The notes beneath the pieces are model-generated. The model was not told where the DNA came from. It ran no database searches and saw only the letters and a program-made list of their open reading frames with translations. Both the position numbers and the translations under genes were made by a program. This document shows, one piece after another, positions 63,873 to 64,000 of a stretch of DNA of 64,000 nucleotides. Within the stretch, counting starts at the first letter, position 1. Each line of letters starts with the position of its first letter. The stretch is from an uncultured Planctomycetales bacterium. GTDB taxonomy: Bacteria; Planctomycetota; Planctomycetia; Pirellulales; Thermoguttaceae. Location: NCBI GenBank assembly GCA_937889015.1, contig CALARR010000223.1, positions 1-64,000 of the forward strand, given 5' to 3'.

Positions 63873-64000
63873 GGGTATTCGTCCTTTGAAGTCGAGCTAA
63901 TCGTGAATGGAGTGAACGTCGTCTTCTGGCGGTCTCTCATTTTCGCACGCCCGAAGCTGCCAGTCGAGCGGCAATTGTTGGCACATCGAACACGCAACCG

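Overview
This is a GC-rich bacterial chromosome segment that looks like Planctomycetota, most likely Pirellulales or a close relative. The main evidence is a TIGR03000-type protein at the left end, an SHD1-type secreted protein, three separate twin-arginine-exported sugar-phosphate-isomerase-like TIM barrels, a Gfo/Idh/MocA oxidoreductase with a signal peptide, and large secreted proteins of no known family. No rRNA, tRNA, CRISPR array, insertion sequence, prophage or origin could be recognised. The taxonomy is inferred from gene content only.

Layout, left to right. 0-8.7 kb is mostly housekeeping: TIGR03000 protein, truA, a GT4 glycosyltransferase, accA, a CvpA-like membrane protein, a DUF457-type membrane hydrolase, dtd and pdxA. 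8.7-18 kb is secreted and accessory: a two-gene unit of very large exported proteins of unknown function, a GH36-like glycosidase with a discoidin-like C-terminus, and a Tat-exported sugar isomerase. 18-27.5 kb holds a degenerate DnaG/Toprim-like protein, an MFS transporter followed by pncB, a secreted glycosidase-like lipoprotein, and a fused ADP-forming acyl-CoA synthetase. 27.7-33 kb is an RND efflux pair and a MoCo-carrier-like protein. 33-36.5 kb carries rsmH followed by a membrane-anchored LysM protein in the place where ftsL normally sits, then a second GT4 enzyme.

36.6-40.1 kb runs on the plus strand: queA, a Nudix protein translationally coupled to a cysteine desulfurase, and a HesB/IscA-like protein with an altered cysteine motif. 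40-45.4 kb runs on the minus strand: an ASKHA/ferredoxin activator, a LysR regulator with a clear palindromic operator, HPr, a CorA-like channel and a hotdog thioesterase. 45.7-47.9 kb is an exported sugar-isomerase plus oxidoreductase pair. 48-50.6 kb is a very unusual 883-residue protein with two alpha-CTD-like repeats and a sigma region 4-like helix-turn-helix. 51-64 kb contains a HEAT-repeat miniprotein, an HSL-type hydrolase, an SHD1 protein, a Tat-exported cupin, hflX and rsgA (two ribosome-linked GTPases in one unit), a TIGR01212 radical SAM protein, a PfkB sugar kinase, a GlcG/HbpS protein, a complete znuA-znuC-znuB zinc/manganese ABC operon, and a third exported isomerase.

The most novel items are: (1) a dispersed element of about 80 bp with inverted-repeat ends, present twice (1803-1881 and 22413-22491, 60 of 79 bases identical by hand alignment), which lies partly inside coding sequence and seems to supply protein termini; (2) the alpha-CTD/sigma-4 fusion protein; (3) the Toprim protein that lacks its metal-binding aspartates; (4) the CX2C HesB variant; (5) a LysR-type palindrome just upstream of the LysR gene; (6) two strong hairpins between convergent genes at 27.4-27.7 kb. 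All calls come from reading the sequence; no database search was possible.
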